Virus record (IMG/VR): IMGVR_UViG_3300027861_000133
Span: 1-31,054 of that record
DNA length: 31,054 nt
Source of the DNA: a virus
Strand: one strand, 5' to 3'
In this document: piece by piece, positions 23,860-29,710 of the stretch
How positions within the stretch are numbered: position 1 is the first letter of the stretch
How the letters are laid out: each line of letters begins with the position of its first letter
Notes under the pieces: model-generated
What the model saw: only the letters and a program-made list of their open reading frames with translations
What the model was told of the DNA's origin: nothing
Databases searched by the model: none
Position numbers and translations under genes: made by a program

Positions 23860-23921
23860 GGATACTTAGCATTAGAACTCGGGAACCTTGCACAGTTTTC
23901 ACTGCTTGAAACTAAGCACCC
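23860..23921 (-). ncRNA. structured 5' mRNA leader, 62 nt
   Basis: On the leftward strand GGGTGCTTAG (23921-23912) pairs with CTAAGTATCC (23869-23860): 10 pairs, two of them G-U, valid only in this direction. Inside, CAGT-GAAA-ACTG forms a hairpin with a GNRA-type tetraloop. The TATAAT box ends at 23926, so transcription is expected to begin at about 23921-23919, which puts the stem at the exact 5' end. A 5'-terminal hairpin could protect the mRNA or sense a ligand. It does not match a riboswitch I can name. Confidence 0.5.
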
Positions 23922-24042
23922 TCAAATTATACCCTCAACAATAACAAATCAGACAAGACTCTCACTTGCCATCACTTTCGTGCATATATGGTTAATATAT
24001 GTGCTTGTTTCTTGCATACAGTCCGTTATTGATATTGAGGGT
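23918..24042. repeat. 8-mer repeats and nested palindromes, candidate operator or origin
   Basis: ACCCTCAA occurs at 23918-23925 and 23931-23938, and inverted as TTGAGGGT at 24035-24042. The second and third copies extend outward-in with CAATAAC (23939-23945) and GTTATTG (24025-24031), a 15-base inverted repeat with a 3-nt bulge closing a 79-nt segment. Inside lie ACAAG (23953-23957) with CTTGT (24004-24008), and CATATAT-ggtta-ATATATG (23983-24001). Repeated short sites, an AT-rich hairpin and a nearby helicase gene fit either a repressor operator array or a replication origin. Together with the leader elements it fills 23760-24044, in which I see no gene. Confidence 0.6.
23926..23956 (-). 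promoter_or_regulatory. sigma70-like promoter for the methylase-helicase-resolvase unit
   Basis: A perfect TATAAT occupies 23931-23926 on the leftward strand. The best -35 candidate is TTGTCT at 23956-23951, with a long 19-bp spacer. The box is sandwiched between two copies of TTGAGGGT, so a protein bound there would block or bring in polymerase. It lies downstream of the DUF932 gene and would start a separate leftward transcript. The -35 is weak; the -10 is strong. Confidence 0.5.
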
Positions 24043-24044
24043 AA

Positions 24045-24827
24045 TTACGCAGCAGCTTTGGCTGCCCACTTTTTGACATTTGGGAATATCTCTTTTTCAA
24101 GTCTATGAGTAGACTGATAATATCTATTCATTTTGTGTGATGCGAGATAAGTTGCTGTATTAAGCAATCCCCAATAATCGTTTGGTTTATTAGCTACAAG
24201 ATAGTCCACAAGATATTCAGACATTTGACTTGGAAATAATTTTACAAGTTTCATTATGTCAGATTCTCTTAACTTGGTATTCACAAGCATATCGAACTCA
24301 TCTCCAATTTCCATACTTCTAGTGATTGTTTTTTCTATTGCCTCATCCAATTTTTCTAAATTTTTATTATTTATATTATGTTTAAAATTAGATTGCCCAA
24401 GAGTTACACCTATAACAAGACCATTACTGCATACAAGTCTGAAAGCACCAGCAAGTACATGAACCTGCAAGCTACCATCATAGCTATTTTTAATAATAAT
24501 TTCAGGATTTAAGACATCTCCTTTAGATACTTCTATTTTCTTATCTGGTATTATCCATTTCCATATTGTTTTTTCTCCATTTCCAAGACTTATAGATTCT
24601 TTCAATTCTGCTTTATGTTTTTTAAGAATAGGTACTGCTGTGTCAATGATTTCTTTATTTGTCACTACTTTATATTCATTTGTCATGCAACTTAGTATTT
24701 TATTAGTATCTTCCCTTACTATAAACTTATGTCCAGTATCTGTATTCACATCACTTATTCCAGCTTCTTGATTAAAAGCATAATTCGCAGGGTATTCCCG
24801 TATTGGGAACAATGTGTCTGTTAGCAT
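24045..24827 (-). CDS. DUF932-like phage/plasmid protein
   Basis: 260 residues. The core IIIKNSYDGSLQVHV, then FRLVCSNGLVIG (about 110-140), is the hallmark of the DUF932 family of phage and plasmid proteins, found near replication and recombination genes and of unknown biochemistry. The start has an SD (GAGGAG) that is also the last codons of the gene before, with a TAATG overlap. The gene ends just before the operator/origin-like region. No membrane segment or metal-binding motif is visible. Confidence 0.75.
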   Translation of the reverse strand: MLTDTLFPIREYPANYAFNQEAGISDVNTDTGHKFIVREDTNKILSCMTNEYKVVTNKEIIDTAVPILKKHKAELKESISLGNGEKTIWKWIIPDKKIEVSKGDVLNPEIIIKNSYDGSLQVHVLAGAFRLVCSNGLVIGVTLGQSNFKHNINNKNLEKLDEAIEKTITRSMEIGDEFDMLVNTKLRESDIMKLVKLFPSQMSEYLVDYLVANKPNDYWGLLNTATYLASHKMNRYYQSTHRLEKEIFPNVKKWAAKAAA

Positions 24828-25210
24828 TAATTCTCCTCTAGTTTTACTACAGAAGGTGGTTTACCACGCCTAAGTAGTTCGTTTTTACTAATTGTAGTCC
24901 TATTTTTATTATGATTTAATATTATTTGAGCTAGGTATTTAAATCCTTTACCATCAAATAACGGCTGTTTGCTTTCTAAATATCTGTTTATAGACCAGTC
25001 TACTACTTTATCAGGTACTTTAGATATTGTTTGCCAAAAATAGTACTCTTTAATTAACTCGTTATCACTTGCTATATTTGTTTGTATAAGATTTACTGCT
25101 CGCCTAATTAGTTTTTTTGTATGCTTTGAACGTGGTCTCTTTAATTCTAATATTCTCTTACTTGGATTGAATGAAGTGCCATTTACATAACCACAGCAAG
25201 GACACTTCAT
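24827..25210 (-). CDS. hypothetical basic protein with CPCCGY N-terminus
   Basis: 127 residues. A zinc-knuckle-like CPCCGY (3-8) opens the protein but no second cysteine pair follows, so zinc binding would need a partner or a second chain. The body is basic and helical (RPRSKHTKKLIRRAVNLIQ, then WSINRYLESK, and HNKNRTTISKNELLRRG), which suits nucleic-acid binding. It starts within an ATGA overlap with the small zinc-ribbon gene before it and ends in a TAATG overlap with DUF932. The family is not recognised; a replication-associated role is a guess from context. Confidence 0.55.
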   Translation of the reverse strand: MKCPCCGYVNGTSFNPSKRILELKRPRSKHTKKLIRRAVNLIQTNIASDNELIKEYYFWQTISKVPDKVVDWSINRYLESKQPLFDGKGFKYLAQIILNHNKNRTTISKNELLRRGKPPSVVKLEEN

Positions 25211-25326
25211 TTTTTAAATTCTCTATATTTTACTAATGTTCTACATCTTCTACATTTCTTACCCATTTTTAAATAAACTTCTCCATAAAATTTGCCACAT
25301 TTACATCTTGGGTTTTTTATAGTCAT
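25207..25326 (-). CDS. 39-residue zinc-ribbon protein, Com-like
   Basis: Found by eye. The ATG at 25326 overlaps the preceding TGA (ATGA), and the TGA at 25209-25207 overlaps the next ATG in the same way, so it is coupled on both sides. C8, C10, C25 and C28 (RCKCGKFYG, then KCRRCRTL) make a compact four-cysteine zinc ribbon with a basic tail (VKYREFKK). Its size and layout resemble the Com translational activator of phage Mu, which binds the mRNA of the mom gene. That raises, without proving, a role in translation of a DNA-modification gene such as the methylase downstream. Confidence 0.7.
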   Translation of the reverse strand: MTIKNPRCKCGKFYGEVYLKMGKKCRRCRTLVKYREFKK

Positions 25327-25802
25327 TCTTCTCCTCTATACCCTATTGATTCTATCATATTGGCTTTCTTTTTTATCTTTTCTTCTCTATTTCTGTTCCA
25401 TTCTTCAGCTATCTCTTTATTTACATCAGATATACGAACATATTTTTCTGTTCCATATAAATCATTTTTAATATCTTTTTCTTCTTGTACATCATTATAT
25501 TCATCAGCTGTTGTTGGTTCTCCATCTAATATTGCTTGTATCATATCATCTAAACATAATGTTTGTGCTTTAATTTCTTTTAATCCTTTTTCTAGCCATT
25601 TTATTTTATTTTCTTGTTTTTCATTTTCCAATAATAATGAGTCATTTAGTTTGTATATTTTATTTGTTCTCTTCTCAAGTTCTCTTACAGTTGCTGCTAT
25701 ATCTTTATTCCCTTCTTCATATCTCTGTTCGCATTCAATACATATTCCAGTTTCATTCATTGTTGGTTTATCACACCAGTGACATTGAAATGGTGTAGGC
25801 AT
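25323..25802 (-). CDS. zinc-finger plus coiled-coil protein, 159 residues
   Basis: CHWC (7-10) and CIEC (21-24) form a four-cysteine zinc site at the N-terminus (CHWCDKPTMNETGICIECEQ). A long charged helix follows at about residues 30-80 (ATVRELEKRTNKIYKLNDSL and further) and is probably a coiled coil. The C-terminal third is acidic, then basic. The zinc finger plus coiled coil suggests an oligomeric nucleic-acid or protein-binding factor. It starts in a TAATG overlap and ends in an ATGA overlap. Its family is not recognised. Confidence 0.6.
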   Translation of the reverse strand: MPTPFQCHWCDKPTMNETGICIECEQRYEEGNKDIAATVRELEKRTNKIYKLNDSLLLENEKQENKIKWLEKGLKEIKAQTLCLDDMIQAILDGEPTTADEYNDVQEEKDIKNDLYGTEKYVRISDVNKEIAEEWNRNREEKIKKKANMIESIGYRGEE

Positions 25803-26065
25803 TAGATATGCTCCCTACATGATGAACATATATCGTGATATATTATTTTAGCACTACAACATTGGCTTGTATATTCATCAAGACTATCATCAACTAATTC
25901 ATTTAATTTACCAAATGCAGTAGTATCTGCTTTGTTTCTCATTTCTTTATGTGCTTCTAAGAATCCTTCAGCCATTCTAGTACTTCCTAATTCTTCTATT
26001 AATTCCTTTTTATTATCTGTTTCACATAAATGATGTATATAACTCATTTTTCCCATATTATTCAT
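25802..26065 (-). CDS. small helical protein with C-terminal zinc ribbon
   Basis: Up to 87 residues; the true start may be the third ATG (MSYIHHL), since no good SD precedes the first. The middle is helical and charged (LGSTRMAEGFLEAHKEM). The C-terminus has QCCSAKIIYHDICSSCREHI, a CC-x(n)-CxxC ribbon of the kind seen in many phage small proteins. The stop overlaps the next start (TAATG). The function is unknown. Confidence 0.55.
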   Translation of the reverse strand: MNNMGKMSYIHHLCETDNKKELIEELGSTRMAEGFLEAHKEMRNKADTTAFGKLNELVDDSLDEYTSQCCSAKIIYHDICSSCREHI

Positions 26066-26240
26066 TTTCTATTTTTTCAGTAAATAAATAATTTACAGTC
26101 ACATTTGTATCAGACAATAAATTTTCTATTCTATGTAGTCGCCACAACATATTTAATTGAAACAACAACATCATTAACATAGTAAATTCCCAATATGGGA
26201 AATACTCTGAACTAAATAAAACTTCCCAGTAATATCTCAT
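26058..26240 (-). CDS. small membrane protein, 60 residues
   Basis: The ATG at 26240 is used because AAGGAG lies about 8 bases upstream of it; the longer form starting at 26267 would read through the SD. After a Tyr/Trp-rich start (RYYWEVLFSSEYFPYWEF) comes a hydrophobic helix (TMLMMLLFQLNMLW), then a polar tail ending EKIENE. One membrane crossing with the charged tail inside is likely. It may be an early protein acting on the host membrane; the role is unknown. Confidence 0.6.
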   Translation of the reverse strand: MRYYWEVLFSSEYFPYWEFTMLMMLLFQLNMLWRLHRIENLLSDTNVTVNYLFTEKIENE

Positions 26241-26485
26241 TTTATTTCTCCTTTTTCTTGTTCCCACATTGTCCCACTAATTAAAAACTCTCTGTCCTTA
26301 CTTGATACGTTAGGAAAAGCGTTTTGTATTAAAGCACCCTGTCTGTACTCCCACAAACCTTTACTTGGAACAGTTACAGAATGCTCTTTTTGTGTGTTTA
26401 TACACGTACCTTTAAAGGTATATGTATTTTTTTCGTAGTCCTGAGTGTACGAACACTCATTATCAGCATACATCATTTTAAACAT
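26237..26485 (-). CDS. conserved phage protein with QNAFPNVSxxDREFLISG motif
   Basis: 82 residues from the ATG at 26485. ALIQNAFPNVS then DREFLISGTMW (about 50-72) is a pattern I associate with short phage and plasmid proteins (G-x-x-IQ-x-AFP-x-LS-x-x-REFLISG) of unknown role. The start is uncertain: the only SD (AAGGAG, just after the previous stop) is correctly placed for an ATG at 26502 in another frame. That frame gives nine codons and stops at a TGA overlapping the ATG at 26476. Translation may therefore begin at 26502 and reach this frame either by -1 frameshifting on the heptamer at 26476-26482 or by reinitiation. Confidence 0.65.
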   Translation of the reverse strand: MFKMMYADNECSYTQDYEKNTYTFKGTCINTQKEHSVTVPSKGLWEYRQGALIQNAFPNVSSKDREFLISGTMWEQEKGEIK

Positions 26486-26502
26486 CTTAATTCATTACTC
26501 AT
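26473..26502 (-). promoter_or_regulatory. possible -1 frameshift or reinitiation signal
   Basis: The nine-codon frame from the ATG at 26502 ends TGT TTA AAA TGA. The heptamer T TTA AAA (26482-26476) fits the canonical X XXY YYZ slippery form, and the -1 frame is exactly that of the downstream gene. The TGA also overlaps an ATG (ATGA), so coupled reinitiation is the simpler alternative. I see no clear stimulatory hairpin right after it. Confidence 0.35.
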
Positions 26503-26513
26503 TTTACTTCTCC

Positions 26514-26906
26514 TTAATTAATTCTAAACATAACTAAATTGGCTACTTCTGTTTCGCACCCATCGTAACTCGATAGGCAATGACCTCTACCGTCATATCT
26601 TGCATCGCGTTTCCATTTTTCAGAATCAAAGTAATTTTGTATAGACCGAGGTAATTCAGGATATATACAGTCTTCAAGATATGCGTCCAAAGCATCTTCC
26701 CAAGCATCATCTGCTTCATCTTCAGTACCTATCGCAAACTCCCTTGTTCCTACAGCCAATACTTTTAAGCCATAATGGTCATAATTTGTTATTTCAAATT
26801 TACCAATTTCTGTTATCAAGACTTTTAATTGCGAAAAAGAATAGTTTAGTTTCGGAACAGATGGTTTAATGTCTTCGTATATTTCAACGATTTCTTTTTC
26901 ATTCAT
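26514..26906 (-). CDS. conserved hypothetical protein with DGRGHxLSSYDG motif
   Basis: 130 residues from the ATG at 26906, which has AGGAG nine bases upstream; the ATG at 26915 sits inside that SD. The central block (LAVGTREFAIGTEDEADDAW) and the C-terminal DGRGHCLSSYDGCE (about 107-120) match a pattern I know from small marine-phage proteins (an Asp/Glu-rich helix, then DGRGH-x-L-x-x-YDG-x-E). No function is assigned to them. It is acidic and soluble. It starts within the end of the gene before it (8-bp overlap). Confidence 0.65.
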   Translation of the reverse strand: MNEKEIVEIYEDIKPSVPKLNYSFSQLKVLITEIGKFEITNYDHYGLKVLAVGTREFAIGTEDEADDAWEDALDAYLEDCIYPELPRSIQNYFDSEKWKRDARYDGRGHCLSSYDGCETEVANLVMFRIN

Positions 26907-27246
26907 AATATTCATCTCCTGTTATTCGTTTAAAATGCTTAGTGCTATGTAAAAGCATCCTTGCTCCTGTAGGTTCATCATGTGAGTATCTTACAATATG
27001 TAATTGATGGCCTTCTTTTCTTATTGATAAGTTCCACTCACTATCAATGTTAACTTTATCAATAAAATTATCAACATTTAATTTAAATGGCTCAGTATAT
27101 CCTGTTCGATGTCTCCAGCCCAAATTATTTGATGATAAAAAGCCTGTCTTTATTCTTGTCTTACCAAGAATTTCACTAAGACATTCTTTACTATCTTCCC
27201 ATTCCCAATCTTCACATGAATTACTAATGTCTAATAAAATTTTCAT
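26899..27246 (-). CDS. hypothetical protein, 115 residues
   Basis: Begins MKILLDISNSCEDWEW with AAGGG a few bases before the ATG. The N-terminal strand and Asp/Glu-rich region are followed by GWRHRTGYTEPFKLNV and a beta-rich C-terminal half (WNLSIRKEGHQLHIVRYSHDEP). It may be an alpha/beta protein. No family, membrane segment or catalytic motif is recognised. Its end overlaps the next start. Confidence 0.55.
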   Translation of the reverse strand: MKILLDISNSCEDWEWEDSKECLSEILGKTRIKTGFLSSNNLGWRHRTGYTEPFKLNVDNFIDKVNIDSEWNLSIRKEGHQLHIVRYSHDEPTGARMLLHSTKHFKRITGDEYYE

Positions 27247-27248
27247 TT

Positions 27249-27497
27249 TTATCCCTTTCTATGATTCATTATTACTTGACTCGGGTCAAAACCTTGGTCA
27301 ATTAAGCGTTCTGCCATTGCTTTATTCTCGTAAGCAAGCATATCTCTCTCTTCGGTTAAAGAATCAACAGCTAAGATAAGAGCTTTTACATAGAACTTTT
27401 TATCAGTTGTTAGTTCATTTATGAAACCTTCATCTATAAAGTATTCAATAGCATCTTTTATTGTAGTAGATTCCATCGTTGGTATTGTGTTACTCAT
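27249..27497 (-). CDS. hypothetical helical protein, 82 residues
   Basis: A good SD (GGAG) precedes the ATG. After a Thr-rich start, the sequence is almost all helix: TIKDAIEYFIDEGFINEL, then a charged heptad-like segment (ALILAVDSLTEERDMLAYEN) that may form a coiled coil. It has no cysteine or membrane segment. The family is not recognised. Two bases separate it from the next gene. Confidence 0.55.
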   Translation of the reverse strand: MSNTIPTMESTTIKDAIEYFIDEGFINELTTDKKFYVKALILAVDSLTEERDMLAYENKAMAERLIDQGFDPSQVIMNHRKG

Positions 27498-27512
27498 TTC
27501 ATTTCTCCTTTT

Positions 27513-27707
27513 TTATTCGTTTTCTGGCTTAACACCTAAAGAAGCCTTAATACTCTCTTCCGTTCCGTCTGTCTCTACTATATTAATATCGGGACTACAA
27601 TCACACAAAACTGCATTGCGTCCTTTTTTTGTATCTGACTTACACCATTCATCGTGAAATACTTGCATAACACTTATGGTATTTGATTTTAATTTCATTT
27701 TCTTCAT
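27513..27707 (-). CDS. hypothetical protein, 64 residues
   Basis: A small mixed-charge protein with three cysteines (EWCKSDTKKG, then VLCDCSPDIN) that do not make a standard zinc pattern. It starts one base after the stop of the 43-residue gene before it. The family and function are unknown. Confidence 0.5.
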   Translation of the reverse strand: MKKMKLKSNTISVMQVFHDEWCKSDTKKGRNAVLCDCSPDINIVETDGTEESIKASLGVKPENE

Positions 27708-27708
27708 T

Positions 27709-27840
27709 TTATTTTTCCTTAAATGCAGGTTCTAAAAACTTTTTAATTCCTTTTTTAATTTTTATCCAGAAAATATCTTCTTTTCCTCTAAAATTATTAG
27801 GAATATTAACAGTAAATCCTGTTTTCTTAGATTTTTTCAT
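27709..27840 (-). CDS. 43-residue basic protein
   Basis: Found by eye: an ATG at 27840 inside the end of the preceding gene, and a TAA at 27711-27709 one base before the next ATG. It is Lys-rich throughout (KKSKKTGFTVNIPNNFRG, then a WIKIKKGIKKFLEP segment). GEEIN codons of the gene before provide the SD-like GGAGAAG. Its small size and charge suit nucleic-acid binding. The family is unknown. Confidence 0.55.
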   Translation of the reverse strand: MKKSKKTGFTVNIPNNFRGKEDIFWIKIKKGIKKFLEPAFKEK

Positions 27841-27985
27841 TTATTTCTTCTCCTAGATTATCTATCCATTGTTTAAATACAGATACTAACATAGTAACTA
27901 TAAAAAGACCAACAGACCACATAACTAAAGCAATTCCTAATACTAATAGGTTTGCTATCCACTCTGCTATATCAAACATTATCAT
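27827..27985 (-). CDS. 52-residue single-span membrane protein
   Basis: Found by eye: the ATG at 27985 overlaps the preceding TGA (TGATG), with AGGAG nine bases upstream. One long hydrophobic stretch spans about residues 8-38 (EWIANLLVLGIALVMW then SVGLFIVTMLVSV), followed by an amphipathic Glu-rich tail. It may be a membrane-anchored early protein. It ends 14 bp inside the next gene. Confidence 0.6.
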   Translation of the reverse strand: MIMFDIAEWIANLLVLGIALVMWSVGLFIVTMLVSVFKQWIDNLGEEINEKI

Positions 27986-28242
27986 CACTTTTTACTCCTC
28001 TTTTTATCATATGCCTGATTCTTGTATGTATCAGTACTAAGATTATTACAAGATTTACAAGTTTTTCTAGTTAACCCATAGGTGGGCATATGTTTATAAA
28101 ACAATATAGAACCAGTTGTACTTATTTCCCAAACTTTCTTACAATCAAGACAATATTTCAATGTTGGTTTTGTATATATATTAATGCCTTGTTTTTTAGG
28201 TTTTGGGTTAACTTCTCTTTTTTTATTTAATATCCAGTCCAT
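27985..28242 (-). CDS. zinc-ribbon protein, 85 residues
   Basis: CLDC (31-34) and CKSC (62-65) lie about 28 residues apart (YCLDCKKVWEIS, then YGLTRKTCKSCN), a zinc-ribbon pattern common in phage small proteins, with Lys-rich ends (MDWILNKKREVNPKPKKQG and KKRSKK). Nucleic-acid binding is likely. The end overlaps the next start by one base. It is preceded by a structured gap and a possible 22-codon leader ORF. Confidence 0.65.
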   Translation of the reverse strand: MDWILNKKREVNPKPKKQGINIYTKPTLKYCLDCKKVWEISTTGSILFYKHMPTYGLTRKTCKSCNNLSTDTYKNQAYDKKRSKK

Positions 28243-28295
28243 ATTATCCTCAAGTTATTAGGGGCTGTCTCTAGTTCGCCAACCAGAAGAACCAT
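28227..28295 (-). CDS. possible 22-residue leader ORF
   Basis: An ATG at 28295, some 9 nt after an AAGGAAA run, opens 22 codons (MVLLVGELETAPNN and so on) and ends 16 bp inside the following zinc-ribbon gene. It lies within the stem-closed element at 28258-28325. Its amino-acid content is plausible but the evidence is thin, and the bases may mainly serve RNA structure. Confidence 0.25.
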   Translation of the reverse strand: MVLLVGELETAPNNLRIIWTGY

Positions 28296-28325
28296 TTCAA
28301 ATGTTTCCTTTTTTACAACCCCTAA
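28258..28325 (-). ncRNA. structured gap element closed by an 11-bp stem
   Basis: In the leftward RNA, TTAGGGGTTGT (28325-28315) pairs with ACAGCCCCTAA (28268-28258): 11 pairs, one U-G that works only on this strand. The stem begins at the stop codon of the 85-residue gene. Inside, GTT-GGCG-AAC can form a small hairpin. No T-run follows. Its length (68 nt) and 7-bp GC core resemble a tRNA acceptor stem, but no D or T arm can be placed. Confidence 0.5.
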
Positions 28326-28579
28326 AGTTTAATTACCTCTGTTTCTGCGCCAATAATTATTTTACCAGCCGCTTGGTCTTTGTTAGAATCTGTTATAATT
28401 ACTTTTGCATTTGTATCGCATTCCAACAAGACTCCTGTTAAATTTCCTGTGGTAAAGAAATCTCCAGGCTCTAGGTCTTTTAAATACTGATGACCTTTAG
28501 ACGGTTTCCAGTCTGGTTTATCTTTTAAGGCTTTTTCTGCTAATTTCTTTATTTTCTTAGGAGTTATTAGCTTTTTCAT
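28322..28579 (-). CDS. hypothetical protein with small beta-barrel-like core, 85 residues
   Basis: A Lys-rich helical N-terminus (MKKLITPKKIKKLAEKALK) is followed by a beta-rich segment starting LEPGDFFTTG and LTGVLLECDTN, then AKVIITDSN. The pattern L-x-x-GD-x-F-x-T, then hydrophobic strands, resembles small SH3-like or KOW-like barrels in other phage proteins. Binding to nucleic acid is plausible. It overlaps the gene before by 23 bp and ends in TAG within the structured element. Confidence 0.55.
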   Translation of the reverse strand: MKKLITPKKIKKLAEKALKDKPDWKPSKGHQYLKDLEPGDFFTTGNLTGVLLECDTNAKVIITDSNKDQAAGKIIIGAETEVIKL

Positions 28580-28742
28580 ATATTTTATTTATTTTATAAA
28601 GTTCATGTAATAATTTATCAGCTTCTTCCTTATCTCTCCCATCAGTCATATACTCTTTTTTTGAATGTAGAGCTTCCATTAACATTTCAACTTCTTTTTG
28701 TTTTTCAAATACTAAAACAGGTACTTGCATTGATTTTGACAT
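28557..28742 (-). CDS. hypothetical helical protein, 61 residues
   Basis: The ATG follows GAGG by about 7 bases. The protein is nearly all charged helix (VFEKQKEVEMLMEALHSKK and onward) and may form a coiled coil. It has no motif or membrane segment. The function is unknown. Confidence 0.5.
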   Translation of the reverse strand: MSKSMQVPVLVFEKQKEVEMLMEALHSKKEYMTDGRDKEEADKLLHELYKINKIYEKANNS

Positions 28743-28767
28743 ATTTTATCCTCTGTAATTTAAAGAA

Positions 28768-28831
28768 AATAAGGAGAGAGGGCTTACCTTTTTCACAAGC
28801 CATATGCACACAGCTCGCTACTCTCCTTATT
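28768..28831 (-). ncRNA. structured element after the SSB-like gene, possible terminator or processing site
   Basis: AATAAGGAGAG (28831-28821) pairs perfectly with CTCTCCTTATT (28778-28768), 11 bp, enclosing 42 nt. Inside, GGCTT and AAGCC pair to make an inner hairpin. The stem lies 15 nt after the SSB stop and is followed on the leftward strand by TTTCTTT, so partial termination to lower downstream expression is possible. The loop is long for a classic terminator. Confidence 0.55.
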
Positions 28832-28846
28832 CTCCATTTATTGTAA

Positions 28847-29437
28847 CTAAAAGGGTAAATCGTCTCCAGATACTTCATCAGATGTTAATTTAGTACCATC
28901 TGACCATTGGAATGCATCAAAAACTTTCCACACACTTCTTGTTTCGCCATCTTTTTGATATTCTTCTTTATTAAGCTTAATGAAACATGGATACCCAATA
29001 ATATCTTCTTCTTCAACTATAGCTAATAGTGTATTAGAATTTTTATCTGTTGGGAATACAACACCTAAATTCTCAAAGAATTCCTTGTATTTACGGTTTT
29101 TCCATCCCTGCCCTTCTTCTGGACTAGGAGTTAACCAAATACCAGTTGAGCTAAATTTCTTGCCTTTCATAAAAACAGCAGAAATTGTTTTTGGTTGACC
29201 ATCTTTATGGTTGTCTTGATGAAATTCACCATTACCATTTTTTACCATCTTTGCTACTTTTGTATTTGCAACTTCATCTGCTATGAGAAAAGTTATATTA
29301 AATACGGTTTGTTCACCAGCTTTAGTTTGAAGTTCTTTTGCTTCTAAACCACAAACATGAGCGGGATAAATACCAGAAACAATAGGAATCATTCCGTCTC
29401 TTGCTTCGTTGTAAGTAGTGTTGCTTAAGTTAATCAT
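28847..29437 (-). CDS. single-stranded DNA-binding protein-like
   Basis: 196 residues. It ends SGDDLPF, the acidic-hydrophobic tip that bacterial and phage SSBs use to recruit repair and replication proteins (compare DDDIPF). The N-terminal 170 residues are beta-rich (IVSGIYPAHVCGLEAKELQ, FNITFLIADEV, GWKNRKYKEFFENLG), as in phage SSB-like proteins of the DUF669 or gp2.5 type. It is next to an annealing protein and a nuclease, matching an SSB in a recombination set. SD AAGGA precedes the ATG. The exact family is uncertain. Confidence 0.7.
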   Translation of the reverse strand: MINLSNTTYNEARDGMIPIVSGIYPAHVCGLEAKELQTKAGEQTVFNITFLIADEVANTKVAKMVKNGNGEFHQDNHKDGQPKTISAVFMKGKKFSSTGIWLTPSPEEGQGWKNRKYKEFFENLGVVFPTDKNSNTLLAIVEEEDIIGYPCFIKLNKEEYQKDGETRSVWKVFDAFQWSDGTKLTSDEVSGDDLPF

Positions 29438-29710
29438 TTATTTATCCTTTTTTTCAGTTGTATATTCATTTGCTAATGCATTGAATTTGTTCTTTAATTC
29501 AGTCATCTTTGTACTGTATTTGTTACCAGCTAATCCTTGAAAATATAACTGAGGAGTTACGTAAGTACCATTTGCGGTCTTTAAATATCTCTTGTTATTT
29601 CTACGCCTTGTAGATACAAGTCCTTTTTCCTGCATTTCTTCTACTGCCTTCTTAGAGAGGACACCAGATTCTTGTAGTTGAGCTGCTTCATTTACTGTTA
29701 GTTTTCCCAT
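29438..29710 (-). CDS. hypothetical protein, possible winged-helix or HTH, 90 residues
   Basis: The N-terminal half (TVNEAAQLQESGVLSKKAVE and then QEKGLVSTRRRNNKRYLK) looks like a helix-turn-helix with a basic wing, and TANGTYVTPQLYF follows. The second half is charged helix. A DNA-binding or replication-accessory role is an inference. The start is TAATG-coupled to the gene before; the stop is at the SD of the SSB-like gene. Confidence 0.55.
   Translation of the reverse strand: MGKLTVNEAAQLQESGVLSKKAVEEMQEKGLVSTRRRNNKRYLKTANGTYVTPQLYFQGLAGNKYSTKMTELKNKFNALANEYTTEKKDK

Noticed and set aside
23860-23921. Possible tRNA or tRNA remnant (GGTTCCCGA resembles a T arm)
   Set aside because: Only 62 nt including a 10-bp closing stem, no anticodon arm, and the T-arm-like bases do not pair correctly.
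25360-25782. 140-codon plus-strand open frame opposite the zinc-finger/coiled-coil gene
   Set aside because: Phe/Ser-rich antisense shadow; the minus-strand gene has two CxxC pairs and start/stop coupling on both sides.
28258-28325. tRNA-like element with a 7-bp GC-rich closing stem
   Set aside because: Length is only 68 nt and no D arm, anticodon arm or TTC-containing T loop can be placed on either strand; kept as a generic structured RNA.
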